A DNA stretch of 64,000 nucleotides from Lactuca virosa (GCA_928212115.1 CAKMRJ010005634.1:263199336-263263335), one strand, 5' to 3'; positions 22,033 through 32,986 are shown, counted from the stretch's first letter. Notes: generated by a model from the letters alone, not told the origin. Translations and numbers: made by a program.

Positions 22033-23384
22033 ATTATAGGGAGTTGAACAAATTAACGGTGAAGAACCGTTATCCACTCCCGAGGATAGATGATCTCTTT
22101 GATCAGTTGCAGGGTGCATCTTGGTTTTCCAAGATAGATTTGAGGTATGGGTAGCATCAGGTCCGGGTCAGAGAGGAGAACGTGGAGAAGACCGCATTTC
22201 GGACCTGTTATGGACATTACGAGTTCGTGGTGATGCCGTTTGGGCTCACCAATGCGCCAGCAGTATTTATGGACCTGATGAATCGAGTTTGCAGACCGAA
22301 GCTTGATCGCTCGGTTATCGTGTTTATAGATGATATCTTGGTGTATTCCAAGACCCGAGAACAGCACGAGGAGCACCTCAGGGAGTTATTGGGAGTTCTG
22401 AGACGAGAACGGCTTTATGCCAAGTTACCGAAGTGTGAGTTTTGGTTACGATAGTTTCAGTTCGTCTGACATCACGTTAACTTGGACGGGATTTTGGTCG
22501 ACCCGACCAAAATCGAGGCAGTTATGCAGTGGGAGGTGCCAAGATCTCCTTCAAACATCAGGAGTTTTCTGGGATTAGCAGGGTACTATCGGAGATTCAT
22601 TCGGGATTTCTCCAAGATTGCAGTACCCCTCACTCGTTTGAAGAGGAAGGGGTTGGATATCTGGTGGGGCCCTGAGCAGTAGAGAGCGTTTGAGACCCTC
22701 CGTCAGCGTTTATGCGAGGCTCCAGTGTTGACTCTCCCGGTGGAAGTTGAGGATTTTATGGTGTTCTGTGATGCATCCATCACAGGTTTGGGGGCGGTCC
22801 TCATGCAGAGAGGACGAGTGATAGCCTACGCATCACGGCAGCTGAAGCCGCATGAGACGAGATACCCTACGCATGATCTGGAGTTGGGGGAAGTGGTATT
22901 CGCTCTCAATATTTGGTGTCATTACCTATATGGGGTCCGTTGTACCATATACACGGATCACAAGAGCCTAAGACACATCATGGATCAGCCGAACCTGAAC
23001 ATGAGGCAGCGCAGGTTGCTGGATGTAGTCAAGGACTATAATTGCAAGATCCTTTACCACCCCAGTAAAGCGAATGTGGTGGCGGAAGCTTAGAGCCGCA
23101 AGTCTGCTGGGTCTTCCACCCCAGCGATATGTATGAGGATAGCGGTGGATTCTCCGCTTGTGAGTTTAATCATAGATGCTCAGGTCGAGGGCATGCAACC
23201 AGAGAACTGGAAATTAGAGGGGATTAAGGGTGAGAACACTCGGTTTGTGCAGGATAGCCGGGGATTATTAATCCGATGCATTCGGGTATGGGTTCTGATG
23301 TCTGGTGGGGTCAGACAGACAGTCATGAAGGAGGCTCATAAGTCTCACTTCTCTATTCATCGGGGGCCACCAAGATGTACCGAC
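22033..23384 (+). pseudogene. gypsy element A RT, RNase H and integrase N-terminus
   Basis: The frame resumes with YRELNKLTVKNRYPLPRIDD, SKIDLRYG*HQVRVREE, YEFVVMPFGLTNAPAVFMDL and the catalytic IVFIDDILVYSKTREQHEEH. RNase H follows (FMVFCDASITGLGAVLMQRG, IYTDHKSLRHIMDQPNLNMR). Stops at about 22152, 22452 (WLR*FQF), 22680 (EQ*RAF) and 23091 (AEA*SRK) interrupt it; at 22680 a CAG-to-TAG change is plausible. The integrase N-terminal zinc region starts at HKSHFSIHRGPPRCTD and is cut by solo LTR B2. Its four open pieces share one frame. Confidence 0.93.
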
Positions 23385-26274
23385 TGTGACATCCCCATTT
23401 TCACGGCCAGAAAAGAACGATTTTGTTTATGCTTTATAAAATCAGAGTATCTCTTTTTAATAAAAATGTTGTGGAATTTGTTCCCAGAAAAACATGATAA
23501 ATACATTATCAAAAGCATTTCCGAAGAAATGTATTTTTATTCCTTTTAAAACCTTGGGATGTCATCGTCAATACAGAAACATAAGCATAAACAAAACTTA
23601 CATTCATTTACAGTAGTGATCTACATCTCTTTTAAATCTCTCAGTGTAAAGTAGCTTCATATCGACACCTGTGATACAAATAAGCTTGAGTGGGTCAGGT
23701 TGGGAAACCTGGTGAGTACATAGGGTTTTCAACCCACAATAATATAATTATTATGTTTAAACATCAAACAATAAACCCAATTACCCATCCCCATTATCTT
23801 CTTTACTCTTAAGGGTCTACCCTAAGAATCAACAATTTCTCGTTCATTCATTCCTAAGGATTATCCTATGGAATAGGCACAAAGTCCATCGTTACCAGGG
23901 TTTATGGATTACAACTGGTGAACACGTAGTCCGAAATATCTGGTGAACACTTAGTTCTAAAATACCTAGTGAACACACTCAGTTCAAAATACCTAGTGAA
24001 CACACTCAGTTCAAAAATGCCTAGTGAACACACTCAGTTCAAAATACCTGGTGAACACTTAGTTCAAAAATACCTAGTGAACACACTCAGTTCAAAATAC
24101 CTGGTGAACACTTAGTTCAAAAATACCTAGTGAACACACTCAGTTCAAAATACCTGGTGAACACACTCAGTTCAAAAATACCTAATGAGCACCTAATTCA
24201 AGAACACCTACAGGTTACGAGCCTGCTAGCGTTCCACTGGACTGTCTAGTATAGTCTGTGGTCGTCATCTATACTCCACTAGATGATTGGATCACTGTCA
24301 ACCTTGAGGTCTTTCATCGTGTTATCACACAACAACTATTTCATCTACCCATGTTTTACCCAACACATTTTGTAGATATAAAATACATATAGAGTTTAAA
24401 ACATTTAAAACATGTATAAAAAAATATTTCACCCAGCATAGACAACAAATATTCAGACAATATGCACACATAGCACGTAATTTATATTAAATACTTCATA
24501 TCTATGTGTAAGATGAAAGGGACTATGCACTCACTTGATAAGGTGGTGACTTCGTACTCGGACAGCGCTTCGTTTACTTTAAAATAATTTCCTTTGATGA
24601 AACCTAGTATTATTACCATTAGATTTTAGTCTAATATTTACCGTGACTAATTATTAGTCTTATTATTACTATTATTATATAAGCGTTTAAACAATACTTT
24701 CCAACCACTATGTACAGACAGGGGCCAGACATAAAACACCGGAGGGCATGACCATTTTGGCATATAGCACTTCTGAAATCCAACAACCCTATGCGGCCCT
24801 TTAAACCAAATTCCCCGTACCGCGAGTACTTAAAAAGATATTATAACGGTACTTATATAAGTCATAATAATAGCTCAAATATTTATTATAAGTTCATAAT
24901 AACAATACTAATTTTAAGTATAAGATATATTAAAATAGGGTAAGCATAACTTACTTACAAGGGGGTTTTAGCTAGGAGTCGGGCTCTGCAGGGGCAGAAC
25001 TTCGTCGTTGAATCTTTCTAAGAAAGATTCGTGCAGCGCTTCAGCGCTCACCTTACTATACTAAAACTACAGAAAGAGAAGTCGAATCACGAGGGACCGA
25101 AATGCTCGGGGAGATAAGAAGAGAAAGACTCTTGAATCAAGAGAATGGTGCGAGAAATATGAGAGCCCAAGCCTCTTATTTATAGTAATTGAATTTACAA
25201 AAACTACCCTCCATAATTACTTAATGACCTTATAGTTATATAAACGACTAAACACCCCTTCATAATACTATTTTAAATAGATTTCACGATATTTGTACGA
25301 AACTAATGTCGAAAGTACTCAACACTAGTCTTATAATAACCGCATCGTCGATACCTTTCTAATGATATATACATTTGTATATATATGTGTACGTATATAT
25401 GATTTATACTTTATTTTAATACGTAAATATGCTATTATAATTTGTAACTCGTTCATACGAACTCCATTTTTGACGTTCTTTATATCCACGCGTTGGTATT
25501 TACGAGTACTGCAACTTTTATTTAGACGCCGTCAGCTAATTCTCATTCTATCTCAGATTTACAAAACTGTATCGAATTTATCGCGCTCGAAGAGTAGGGA
25601 CCAAGTTTCGTCCATATCTTTAACATACGAGCTCTACTCTCGACATTATTTATATCCACGTGTAGGTAAAAACAAGATCTAAATCTTTCATTTAGACTCC
25701 GTCGGCTAATTCTCGACCGATCTTAAATTTAACAGTAGGAGGAGATTATACTGTTAAATGTCCGCGTAAAATTCAAAACTTCTACATACGGACTCCGTTT
25801 TCATCTGTCTTTTTACCGTTGAGTTCCTATTAATGAGATATTCAACTCTCATTTAGGTCGCGTAGGCCAAAAACCGCTCGAATTAAATTCGAGTTTCGGG
25901 TCGTGCACTGTTATGCCAAATCTTAGAAAATTCATAACTTCCTCATACGAAGTCAGATTTGGGCGTTCTTTTTATGGACGCTCTCGATTTAACATATTCT
26001 ACTACTTTCGTTTAGATTACTAAGGCTAAAAAGTCTTCTACCGTAAATTCACTATTTACGTCTCCCGATGCCGTGCCGGTTTTGCCGTAAAACTTCGACG
26101 GGCCATAACTTCTTCGTTATAACTCGGATTTCGGCGTTCTTTATATGTACGGAACCCTTGTAACATATACTACAACTTGGTTAAGATTAATCCTTCTAAA
26201 TAATCTTCCATCAAAAACTCATTTTTGATGCTCATCGTCTCTAAATTGACTAACCCGGATCTGCGGGCGTTACA
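23385..26274 (-). mobile_element. Solo LTR of gypsy family B, minus orientation (B2)
   Basis: On the minus strand it begins TGTAACGCCCG (26274) and ends GGATGTCACA (23385), matching the ends of B1 at 13000-15314 with shared internal words. It interrupts the integrase zinc region of element A. The flanks are similar but not identical (ACCGA at 23379-23383, ACTGA at 26275-26279), so the 5-bp duplication has one mismatch and an extra base. No coding domain is present. A 25-27 bp minisatellite around CCTAGTGAACACACTCAGTTC lies at 23935-24195. The length of 2.9 kb exceeds B1, mainly through repeat expansion and indels (inference). Confidence 0.85.
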
Positions 26275-27510
26275 ACTGAGACCTGAGTTTGAGTTACTGG
26301 TGGCCATGTATGAAGCGAGAAATCGCTTGGTATGTCGAGAAGTGCTTGACCTGCAGGATGGTCAAGGCCGAGCATCAGAGGCCGCATGGTATGCTGCAGC
26401 CCCTAGAGATTCCCATGTGGAAATGGGAACCGATCACGATGGACTTCATTTCCAAGTTGTCGAGGACGGCGAAGGGATTTGATACTATATGGGTCATCGT
26501 AGATCGATTGACCAAGAGTGCCCATTTCCTGGCTTTACGGGAGAGTTCATCTGCCGAGAAGTTGGCCGACGTGTATGTTCGTGAGATTGTAGCTCTCCAT
26601 GGGGTTCCGGTCTCCATTGTTTCCGAGCGAGATGTTAGATTTACCTCCCGTTTCTGGTAGAAGTTCCACGAGGAACTTGGCACACGGCTGCATTTTAGCA
26701 CATCATTTCATCCGCAGACCAACGGACAGAGCGAGCGGACCATTCAGACCCTCGAGGATATGTTGAGGGCGTGTGTCATAGATTTCGGTGGGAGCTGGGA
26801 TTCCCACCTACCCCTTGCAGAGTTCGCCTACAACAACAGTTATCATTCCAGCATTGGCGCCCTGCCTTTCGAGCTGTTGTATGGGCGGAAATGTCGCACC
26901 CCGGTTTGTTGGGGTGAGGTCGGACACAGGGTGATGGGACGGAAGGAGGTAGTCTTGTAGACTACGGAGAAGATTCAGCAGATTAGGCAGCGGCTGCAGA
27001 CCGCTCAGAGTTGACAGAAGAATTACGCCGACAGACGCCGATCTTAGTTAGAGTTCCAGGTCGGTGACATGGTACTCCTGAAGGTCTCGCCCTGGAAGGG
27101 TGTGATCCGCTTCAGCAAGAGGGGGAAATTGGGTCCCTGATACATTGGGTCGTTCAGGTTCGTTGCCAGGGTTGGCAAGGTGGCATTTAGGTTGGAGCTA
27201 CCAGATGAGCTCCGTCGGATCCACAACACCTTTCACATTTCGCAATTACGGAAGTGCATTCTAGATGAGGAGGCAGTAGTATCATTGGATGACATTCAGG
27301 TCGATGAACGTCAGAATTATGTCGAGAGGCCCGTGGCCATCCTGGAGAAGAAGGTGAAGATTCTGCATAACAAAGAGATACCTTTGGTAAAGGTACATTG
27401 GGAGCACCGAAAAGGGTCCTAGTGGACGTGGGATCCGGAGGCGGAAATGCGGGAGCACTATCCTGGTTGTTCACCGCATCAGACTTCGAGGACGAAGTCT
27501 AGTTCAAGTG
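26275..27510 (+). pseudogene. gypsy element A integrase core and chromodomain-like tail
   Basis: The frame gives YWWPCMKREIAWYVEKCLTC (zinc end), EPITMDFISKL (first catalytic Asp), VSIVSERDVRF (second Asp) and HPQTNGQSERTIQ (Glu), so the D-D-E triad is visible. Stops fall at 26658 (FW*KF), 26958 (VL*TT), and about 27013, 27046, 27138 and 27419. Several sit where Gln (CAG) or Arg (CGA) is expected. After FHISQLRKCILDEEAVVSLD the C-terminal region VERPVAILEKKVKILHNKEI...WTWEPEAEMREHYP matches the chromodomain-like module of Tekay-type chromoviruses, which targets integration to heterochromatin. The frame ends close to the polypurine tract. Confidence 0.92.
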
Positions 27511-27519
27511 GGAGAGAAA
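27504..27519 (+). promoter_or_regulatory. Polypurine tract of gypsy element A
   Basis: AAGTGGGAGAGAAA lies directly before the 3' LTR start TGTAACGCC at 27520. It would prime plus-strand DNA synthesis. Confidence 0.8.
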
Positions 27520-29362
27520 TGTAACGCCACGACTCTCAGGTGATAATTTTATAGCTTTGATTTTTCATAAATTGCAAGGTCTACTCGACGAGTTGGATGC
27601 CCTAACTCGTCGAGTAGAAGCGGGTTGGGCCACGTGTATAAGTGACCTACTCGCCGAGTCCAAGAATGGACTCGACGAGTAGGAGCTGGGGGATGAAACC
27701 CTAACTTTCAGGGTTTTGCACCCTATTTAAAGAATCATAAGCCTCTTTCAGCCTCTTTACAGTCCCTTAAGAGCTCAGCAAAACCCTAATACGTGTGTGT
27801 GATCCATTGTGTGTTTTAAGCTTTGGAAGAGGATTCTTGGTGAGAAGAGCATGGAGATCAAGTGGCTAGAAGCAAGGAACTTGTGGGGATCTGATATCTA
27901 CCTCAGTTGGCATCTAGTGGAAGGTATCAAGTCGTTACCTTGACCTCATTTCATTCTAGATCTCATTTGGTTAAAGATTAGGACTTTTCTAGCATAATAA
28001 GAAGCCATTCATGGGTATAAGCTAAGATCTGAAGTTGTAACTTCAGATCTGGAATCTCCTTGGTCTTTAAGTCCATAAAGTTTTTAGCTTTGGCAAGTAT
28101 GAACCTCTCCTCAAGTGTAAAACTCCATTACAAGCTTGGTTTTGTCATTATAAGACTTTAGAGCCTTGCATGCACGTAAAGTTTGCAACTTTACGTGATA
28201 AACATGCATTGGGAAGCTGGATCTGCAAGATGGAACCTTAAGATGGCTTAATAAGCATCTGTATGGATATGGACTGAAGGGACTCGGCGAGTTGCATGGT
28301 CAACTCGGCGATTACGATGAAGATTGTCGTGGACTCGGCGAGTCAGTAGGGTGACTCGGCGAGTCAACTCGGGTTTTCCAGACTTTTGGACACACATAGA
28401 CTCGACGAGTTGGTCGGAAACTCGGCGAGTCAGTGAGGGTTTTATGACCTTCGGAACTCTTAAAGAGCTCGACGAGTTGCTAGCTGCACTCGACGAGTTG
28501 GGTCAACATGGACCGTTGACTTTGACTTGGACCAAGGGTTGACCGGTTTGACCTCTGGGGGTATTTTTGGAAATTTATGGAAATGGATTTTATGGTAACT
28601 ATAGGTGGTAGAGTTCGTGTCGGTGATCCGAGAGGTTGAGCTTATCTTTCGAGTCGACAGTTGCGAGGTGAGTTCTCCTCACTATATCAACAGGGTCTAA
28701 GGCACCAATGTCGGCCCTTATCGGATTTGTATCCGGGTTTATTGCATGATATTCTTATTGATTTACATCCTGATAGTTAGGATGGTGATATGCTTAGTGA
28801 CCTGGTTAGGTCGGTATCCTAGTATATAGGATGATGTTATGTTAGTGGAAGGTTAGGTTTGTATCCTGGTTATAGGATGTTGCTATGATTGATGATCTGT
28901 TAGATCGGTTTGACTGTTATATGATATGATCTAGCGTATGATATTTATGTGCACATGTTTTTCAATTGGGAGTTAGGTTGAGGCGGTCCTGCTTCGTGCT
29001 GTAGGCCAACATACCCGGTGAGCGGTCCGGATAGGCTTTAGGCCCTGCGAGGCGGTCCAGTCACGCTGAAGGCTTGTTATGCATGTTGTTCTGTATTTGT
29101 TGATATGATATGAGTATGGTTATATGAGGTTGGTATTTTGGGGGTAACTCACTAAGCTTCAAGGCTTACAGTTTCAATTTATTGTTTCAGGTACATCAGG
29201 GGATCGCGACAAGACAAAGGCGTGATCGTACAGCTCCTCATGTTTTTTTTTATTCTGGGAAAACTCTTATATTATACATTTTTAAAACAAGTTTGTAAAT
29301 GATTTAATGGTTTTGAAATGTTTCTAAAAGTTCAAATTTGCCATGATTTTATGGGTGTTACA
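27520..29362 (+). repeat. 3' LTR of gypsy element A (1843 bp, uninterrupted)
   Basis: It starts TGTAACGCC and ends GGGTGTTACA, followed by the TCTAT duplication. It is the intact reference for the interrupted 5' LTR. I count about a dozen copies of the near-palindrome ACTCGNCGAGT (N mostly A or G), in two groups at about 27585-27685 and 28275-28505. A TATTTAAAG at about 27725 is a TATA-like element. An AG-flanked TAGGCCCTGCGAGGCGG repeat unit occurs near 29038. Confidence 0.95.
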
Positions 29363-29367
29363 TCTAT

Positions 29368-30530
29368 ATTTTCTTTTGAAAATTCTTTAATGGTATTACA
29401 TCTTGTATTCTTCTTTTGTACTTGAATGATTTCATTTATTGAGACTATACTATAAATTGATTCATTATCACTAATACTTTCATCTACATGTATTAAATCT
29501 TCATTTACACATTCTATTAGTATACTATTTTTCTCATGATTATTTTGTCTTTTTGGACAAGTTCTAGCTAGATGTTCGGTACTGTTACAAAAAAAACAAC
29601 TAAGTTTGTTTTTATAATTTCTTTCTGTTTTGAATTTTCTAACATGTCTTTTTTCATCTAAATATGGTTTCCTTCTATTAGATTTTCTTAAATAATATTT
29701 CTTTTGGTTAGCTTTTTTGTACTTCACATAGTTATTACTTCTTTATGGTTTATTACTTAATCCATAAGTTTGGGGTGTATATATTTCACTACAAAATTTG
29801 TAATCAGTCTATTTTAGTTGTTTTTGTATTTGTAAATCTACGCATTTTTCTTCTAATATTTTTATTATAAATTGAGCTCGTTGTGTTATAGTTCATCAAT
29901 TAGTTGGATTATTTTTAACCTCTAGTAATTCATTCCATTTTGTATGAATTTCTAGTCCTAAGGGCCCAGGTAATTTATGAAATAAGTTTTCTCCTATTTC
30001 TTTACTAAAAGTGTTTCTTGTAATAGTATTTAGATAAACATAATGATTTACAAATTTTTTAACATATAAGCCACTAGTCCAATTTTTTAAACTTAATTGT
30101 TCTTAGTTTATCATAGCCTTTTTCTGGACTTCTACATGTCTTGAATTTGGATCTGCTCCAGTTATTAAAGCATGTATTTTGTTAACAAAATTATAAGGAT
30201 TACTTCCTAAATTTCTTAATTTTAGATATTCTTCTGTTTGTTAATTTTTATAAGCTTCTCATATTGCTTTTACACTTTCTCCTAGAAATGTTTCTAAATA
30301 CTTGTACATTTCTTCTGATTCTAATTCCGGAAAATTTCTGTAGTAATTTCCTATTAGAGTACTTTTCCAAACATCTATAACATTTGTCCATGTTTGGGGA
30401 TCATGTGCTGTTAGATTTAAAATATATCCTTTATGGTCTGCTTGAAACATTATTGGTTGTTCTAGAGGTTTTTCTGCCCCTTTTGCTACATATAAACAAT
30501 ATTTTGCTGGATTGGATTATTATATTTAGT
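29368..30530 (-). pseudogene. Caulimovirid coat-protein region with CCHC knuckle
   Basis: The open piece reaching 29727 is very basic at its start (KYKKANQKKYYLRKSNRRKP) and then has the nucleic-acid-binding knuckle CFFCNSTEHLARTC (C-x2-C-x4-H-x4-C), typical of the coat protein C-terminus. An acidic tail follows toward the insertion point. Further upstream, 30259-30450 gives FQADHKGYILNLTAHDPQTW and NYYRNFPELESEEMYKYLET, a capsid-core block, and the stretch between (29730-30250) reads with frequent stops. Coat protein packages viral DNA. Several frame changes make it non-functional. Confidence 0.8.
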
Positions 30531-30542
30531 ATAAGGTGTTCT

Positions 30543-31210
30543 TCATGGAAAGTCATGGTAATTAAAAAATTCTTTAATTTCATATTTATTAAAAGGAGTG
30601 TGTCCTAATGAAAAATAACTAGTGCTAGCTTCTTTTGTATCTATATTTGCTAATTCTTTTTGATAACTTATTTCTGAAATATTTGATTTATTATCATATA
30701 CTAAGTATTCATTTTCACTTATTTGTTTATTTATAAACATTTGATCTTCTATCTCAAGAAGTTCTTCTTTGTTAATTTCATTTTTAATTCTTTTGGGAAT
30801 ATAATTTTTTCTTTACTTTTTGGTATTTCTATATTGACAATATTACTTTCTGTTTTTGTTTCTGTTTCTTCAAATTCTTGATTAGGGATAGAGTTGTAAT
30901 TAGAAAATCTTAAACTTGTTTTTCCTAACCTATTTGTATATATCACTACTTCATCTGGTACTATAGCATGCGAAGTATCAGGAACAAATTTATTAATATC
31001 CCATTCTAATCCAGCAAGAGTTTCTGTGGAAAATTCTTTAGGTTTTACCATTTTAATTCCTTTACTACTTATTAAATTTACTACATTGTCTGTAAAGATT
31101 TTGTATTTTGTGGTTGACGTAGATGGACATCTTCCTAAAATCCCTAAAGTTATTAGTAGATTATCTCCAAATTCAACTTCTTCATATCCTTTCAAAGAAA
31201 AAAAAATCAA
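30543..31210 (-). pseudogene. Caulimovirid movement-protein C-terminal region and MP-CP linker
   Basis: The 30749-31210 piece has GDNLLITLGILGRCPSTSTT, VNLISSKGIKMVKPKEFSTE and ISRRLG-like IYTNRLGKTSLRFSNYNSIP, consistent with the end of the 30K-type movement protein that precedes coat protein in caulimovirid polyproteins. After a frame change, 30543-30740 is acidic (FINKQISENEYLVYDNKSNI), fitting the linker. The assignment rests on position and on general resemblance; no short catalytic motif exists to confirm it. A homopolymer A-run near 31200 marks a further frame break. Confidence 0.6.
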
Positions 31211-31344
31211 AAAAAAAATCTTCTTTTGTTAAGAAAGGTTTAATATAAAAATAAAACAACCTTATTACATGGTTTATTTCAAAGACAAAAAGTGAGCAAC
31301 GAGCTTGATGAGAAACTACCATGTAGCCCTTCGTTAACTTATTG

Positions 31345-31410
<66 letters not shown>
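31345..31410. repeat. (TA)n followed by (GA)n microsatellite
   Basis: About 45 bp of TA repeats followed by about 20 bp of GA repeats. It forms the left flank of the MITE at 31410-31840, with another (TA)n on the right side. Confidence 0.95.
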
Positions 31411-31837
31411 CTAGGTTCAAATGTGGATTGACATCTATTGTGCGGATGTGTGGACAATGCAATTCTGTGAGAATGACAAAGAAAATATGTTGTTTGATAA
31501 TGTGAATACGTTCAATCTTATATACCCATTTTCATTATTACGCATTCTCACTAATTAAATCATCTATAAGGTTAGTATAGACTTTTTTTAATTAATCTCA
31601 TTTTGCCAGAATCTTGTAATAATGTATATTGAGTCGTATTCTGTAAGAATGAAAATGAGTGAAAAACGATAGGTGGGAACGAAAATGAATAAGAGTTAGT
31701 TAGAATGCATGAAAATTCAATAATTGTGTGAGGTTGAATGTATTCACATTACTAAACAACTTATTCTCTTAATAATTCTCATAGAATAGCATTGTCCATA
31801 CGTCTGCACAATAGTTGTTCATCCACGTTATAACCTA

Positions 31838-31840
<3 letters not shown>
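31410..31840. mobile_element. Foldback MITE 1 in a (TA)n tract (431 bp)
   Basis: The left end GCTAGGTTCAAATGTGGAT and the reverse complement of the right end GGCTAGGTTATAACGTGGAT match, and the similarity continues inward for about 110-120 bp (ATTGTGC(G/A)GA(T/C)GT(G/A)TGGACAATGC, then TTGTTT(G/A)(A/G)TAATGTGAATAC). There is no ORF. It is flanked on both sides by TA repeats, like Micron-type MITEs that use (TA)n as target (named by analogy). Confidence 0.8.
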
Positions 31841-31888
<48 letters not shown>

Positions 31889-31890
<2 letters not shown>

Positions 31891-31959
31891 GAAAAGTAAA
31901 TATTCCCTTAAGGGTATATAAGATTAGGTACCCAAACTCACCATACTACGTCGTTTTGT

Positions 31960-32007
<48 letters not shown>

Positions 32008-32316
32008 TTGTAATTGTCCAATGTTCTTATAATTCAACTTCTAACTCGATTTATTTTCAAGATTTTTTAAAATTTCACATTTATCTTCCTCTTACATAAT
32101 TTTCATTTTCAACCATAATATATATAGCCTAGTAGGTGTTTGGTAAAAAGATGTGATGTAAGAGTAAGATAATAGCAAAATTTTAAAAATCTTGAAAGTA
32201 AATCAAGTTATGGATTGAAGTTTAAAAACATTATAATGAATATATCAAACAAAATGACGTATTATGATGAGTTTGGGTACCTAAGCTTATATACCCTTAA
32301 GGGTATATTCACTTTT

Positions 32317-32320
<4 letters not shown>
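31889..32320. mobile_element. Foldback MITE 2 in a (TA)n tract (432 bp)
   Basis: The left end GGGAAAAGTAAATATTCCCT and right end (reverse complement AGGGAAAAGTGAATATACCC) form an inverted repeat of about 80 bp that includes CCTTAAGGGTATATAAG and GGTACCCAAACTCA. Inside, a further (TA)n sits at 31963-31999, and the inner halves are also inverted copies (ATTTTCAAGATTTTT / TTAAAAATCTTGAAAGTAAAT), so the whole element is one hairpin. (TA)n tracts flank both ends. Confidence 0.85.

Positions 32321-32382
<62 letters not shown>
32321..32382. repeat. (TA)n microsatellite
   Basis: About 60 bp of pure TA repeats, right flank of MITE 2. Confidence 0.95.
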
Positions 32383-32392
32383 ATTTTACCTT

Positions 32393-32696
32393 ATAAAGCA
32401 TCTTTGGTCAAACGCTGAATTTTAAGTCGTACAAGCCCTAATGCAGTGTTTACAATCATTTTAAGCATTGAATGATCTTGGATATTGGTTTGGTCAATAT
32501 TGGAAAAAGTCAAAATAATAATCACGAATTTTTGACTAAGTCCCATAAAGCATCTTTGGTCAAACGCTGAATTTTAAGTCGTACAAGCCCTAATGCAGTG
32601 TTTACAATCATTTTAAGCATTGAATGATCTTGGATATTGGTTTGGTCAATATTGGAAAAAGTCAAAATAATAATCACGAATTTTTGACTAAGTCCC
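32393..32696. repeat. Perfect 152-bp tandem duplication
   Basis: Two adjacent copies (32393-32544 and 32545-32696) appear identical by eye, both starting ATAAAGCATCTTTGGTCAAA and ending GACTAAGTCCC. No gene content is seen. Confidence 0.9.
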
Positions 32697-32849
32697 ATGT
32701 ATACTTACCTTTCCTATATTTTTGGTAATATAATCCACTATAAATTACAAAAGCTTCTTATCCTATAATTCTTGAAATCGTTAAAATTCATTCTTTTTTT
32801 TATATGTGTTTCTGTTTTTTTGGCGAATACATAAACTCACTCTCAATCT

Positions 32850-32939
32850 CTCTCTCGGATCCTGCAGAAAAACAAAAACATAGCAGGTATGTTCAATGGT
32901 GTTTGTGCCTGTGTGTGACTGTGTTTACATACACAATAT

Positions 32940-32986
<47 letters not shown>

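Larger units (their letters stand above)
10732..29362 (+). mobile_element. Ty3/gypsy chromovirus-type LTR retrotransposon (element A), nested host
   Basis: Boundaries are exact. TCTAT at 10727-10731 precedes the 5' LTR and TCTAT at 29363-29367 follows the 3' LTR. The plus-strand order is gag, zinc knuckles, protease, RT, RNase H, integrase and a chromodomain-like tail, which is the Ty3/gypsy order; the tail suggests the Tekay-like chromoviruses. The total of 18.6 kb is explained by four later insertions (11675-12764, 13000-15314, 18969-22032, 23385-26274), leaving about 9.3 kb of element. By eye the two LTRs differ at about 5 positions in their first 200 bp, so insertion was not ancient. Many stops make it inactive. 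Confidence 0.95.
29368..31230 (-). mobile_element. Endogenous caulimovirid, coat/movement segment
   Basis: This minus-strand segment holds, from right to left, a movement-protein-like C-terminal part and a coat-protein region with a CCHC knuckle. It ends at the gypsy duplication (29363-29367); the protease continues at 10731 and below. The right end fades into A/T homopolymers and a (TA)n tract near 31200-31345, so the N-terminal movement region is missing or unrecognisable. Stops and frameshifts are frequent. This is an old genomic copy. Confidence 0.83.

Noticed and set aside
22053..22376. Minus-strand ORF antisense to RT
   Set aside because: Shadow of the RT frame on the plus strand.
23935..24195. 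Second repeat array with CRISPR-like spacing
   Set aside because: A minisatellite of 25-27 bp units with no spacers.
31182..31457. Minus-strand frame continuing upstream of the movement-protein region
   Set aside because: Half is (TA)n and (GA)n translation. The middle part could be viral but I see no supporting motif.
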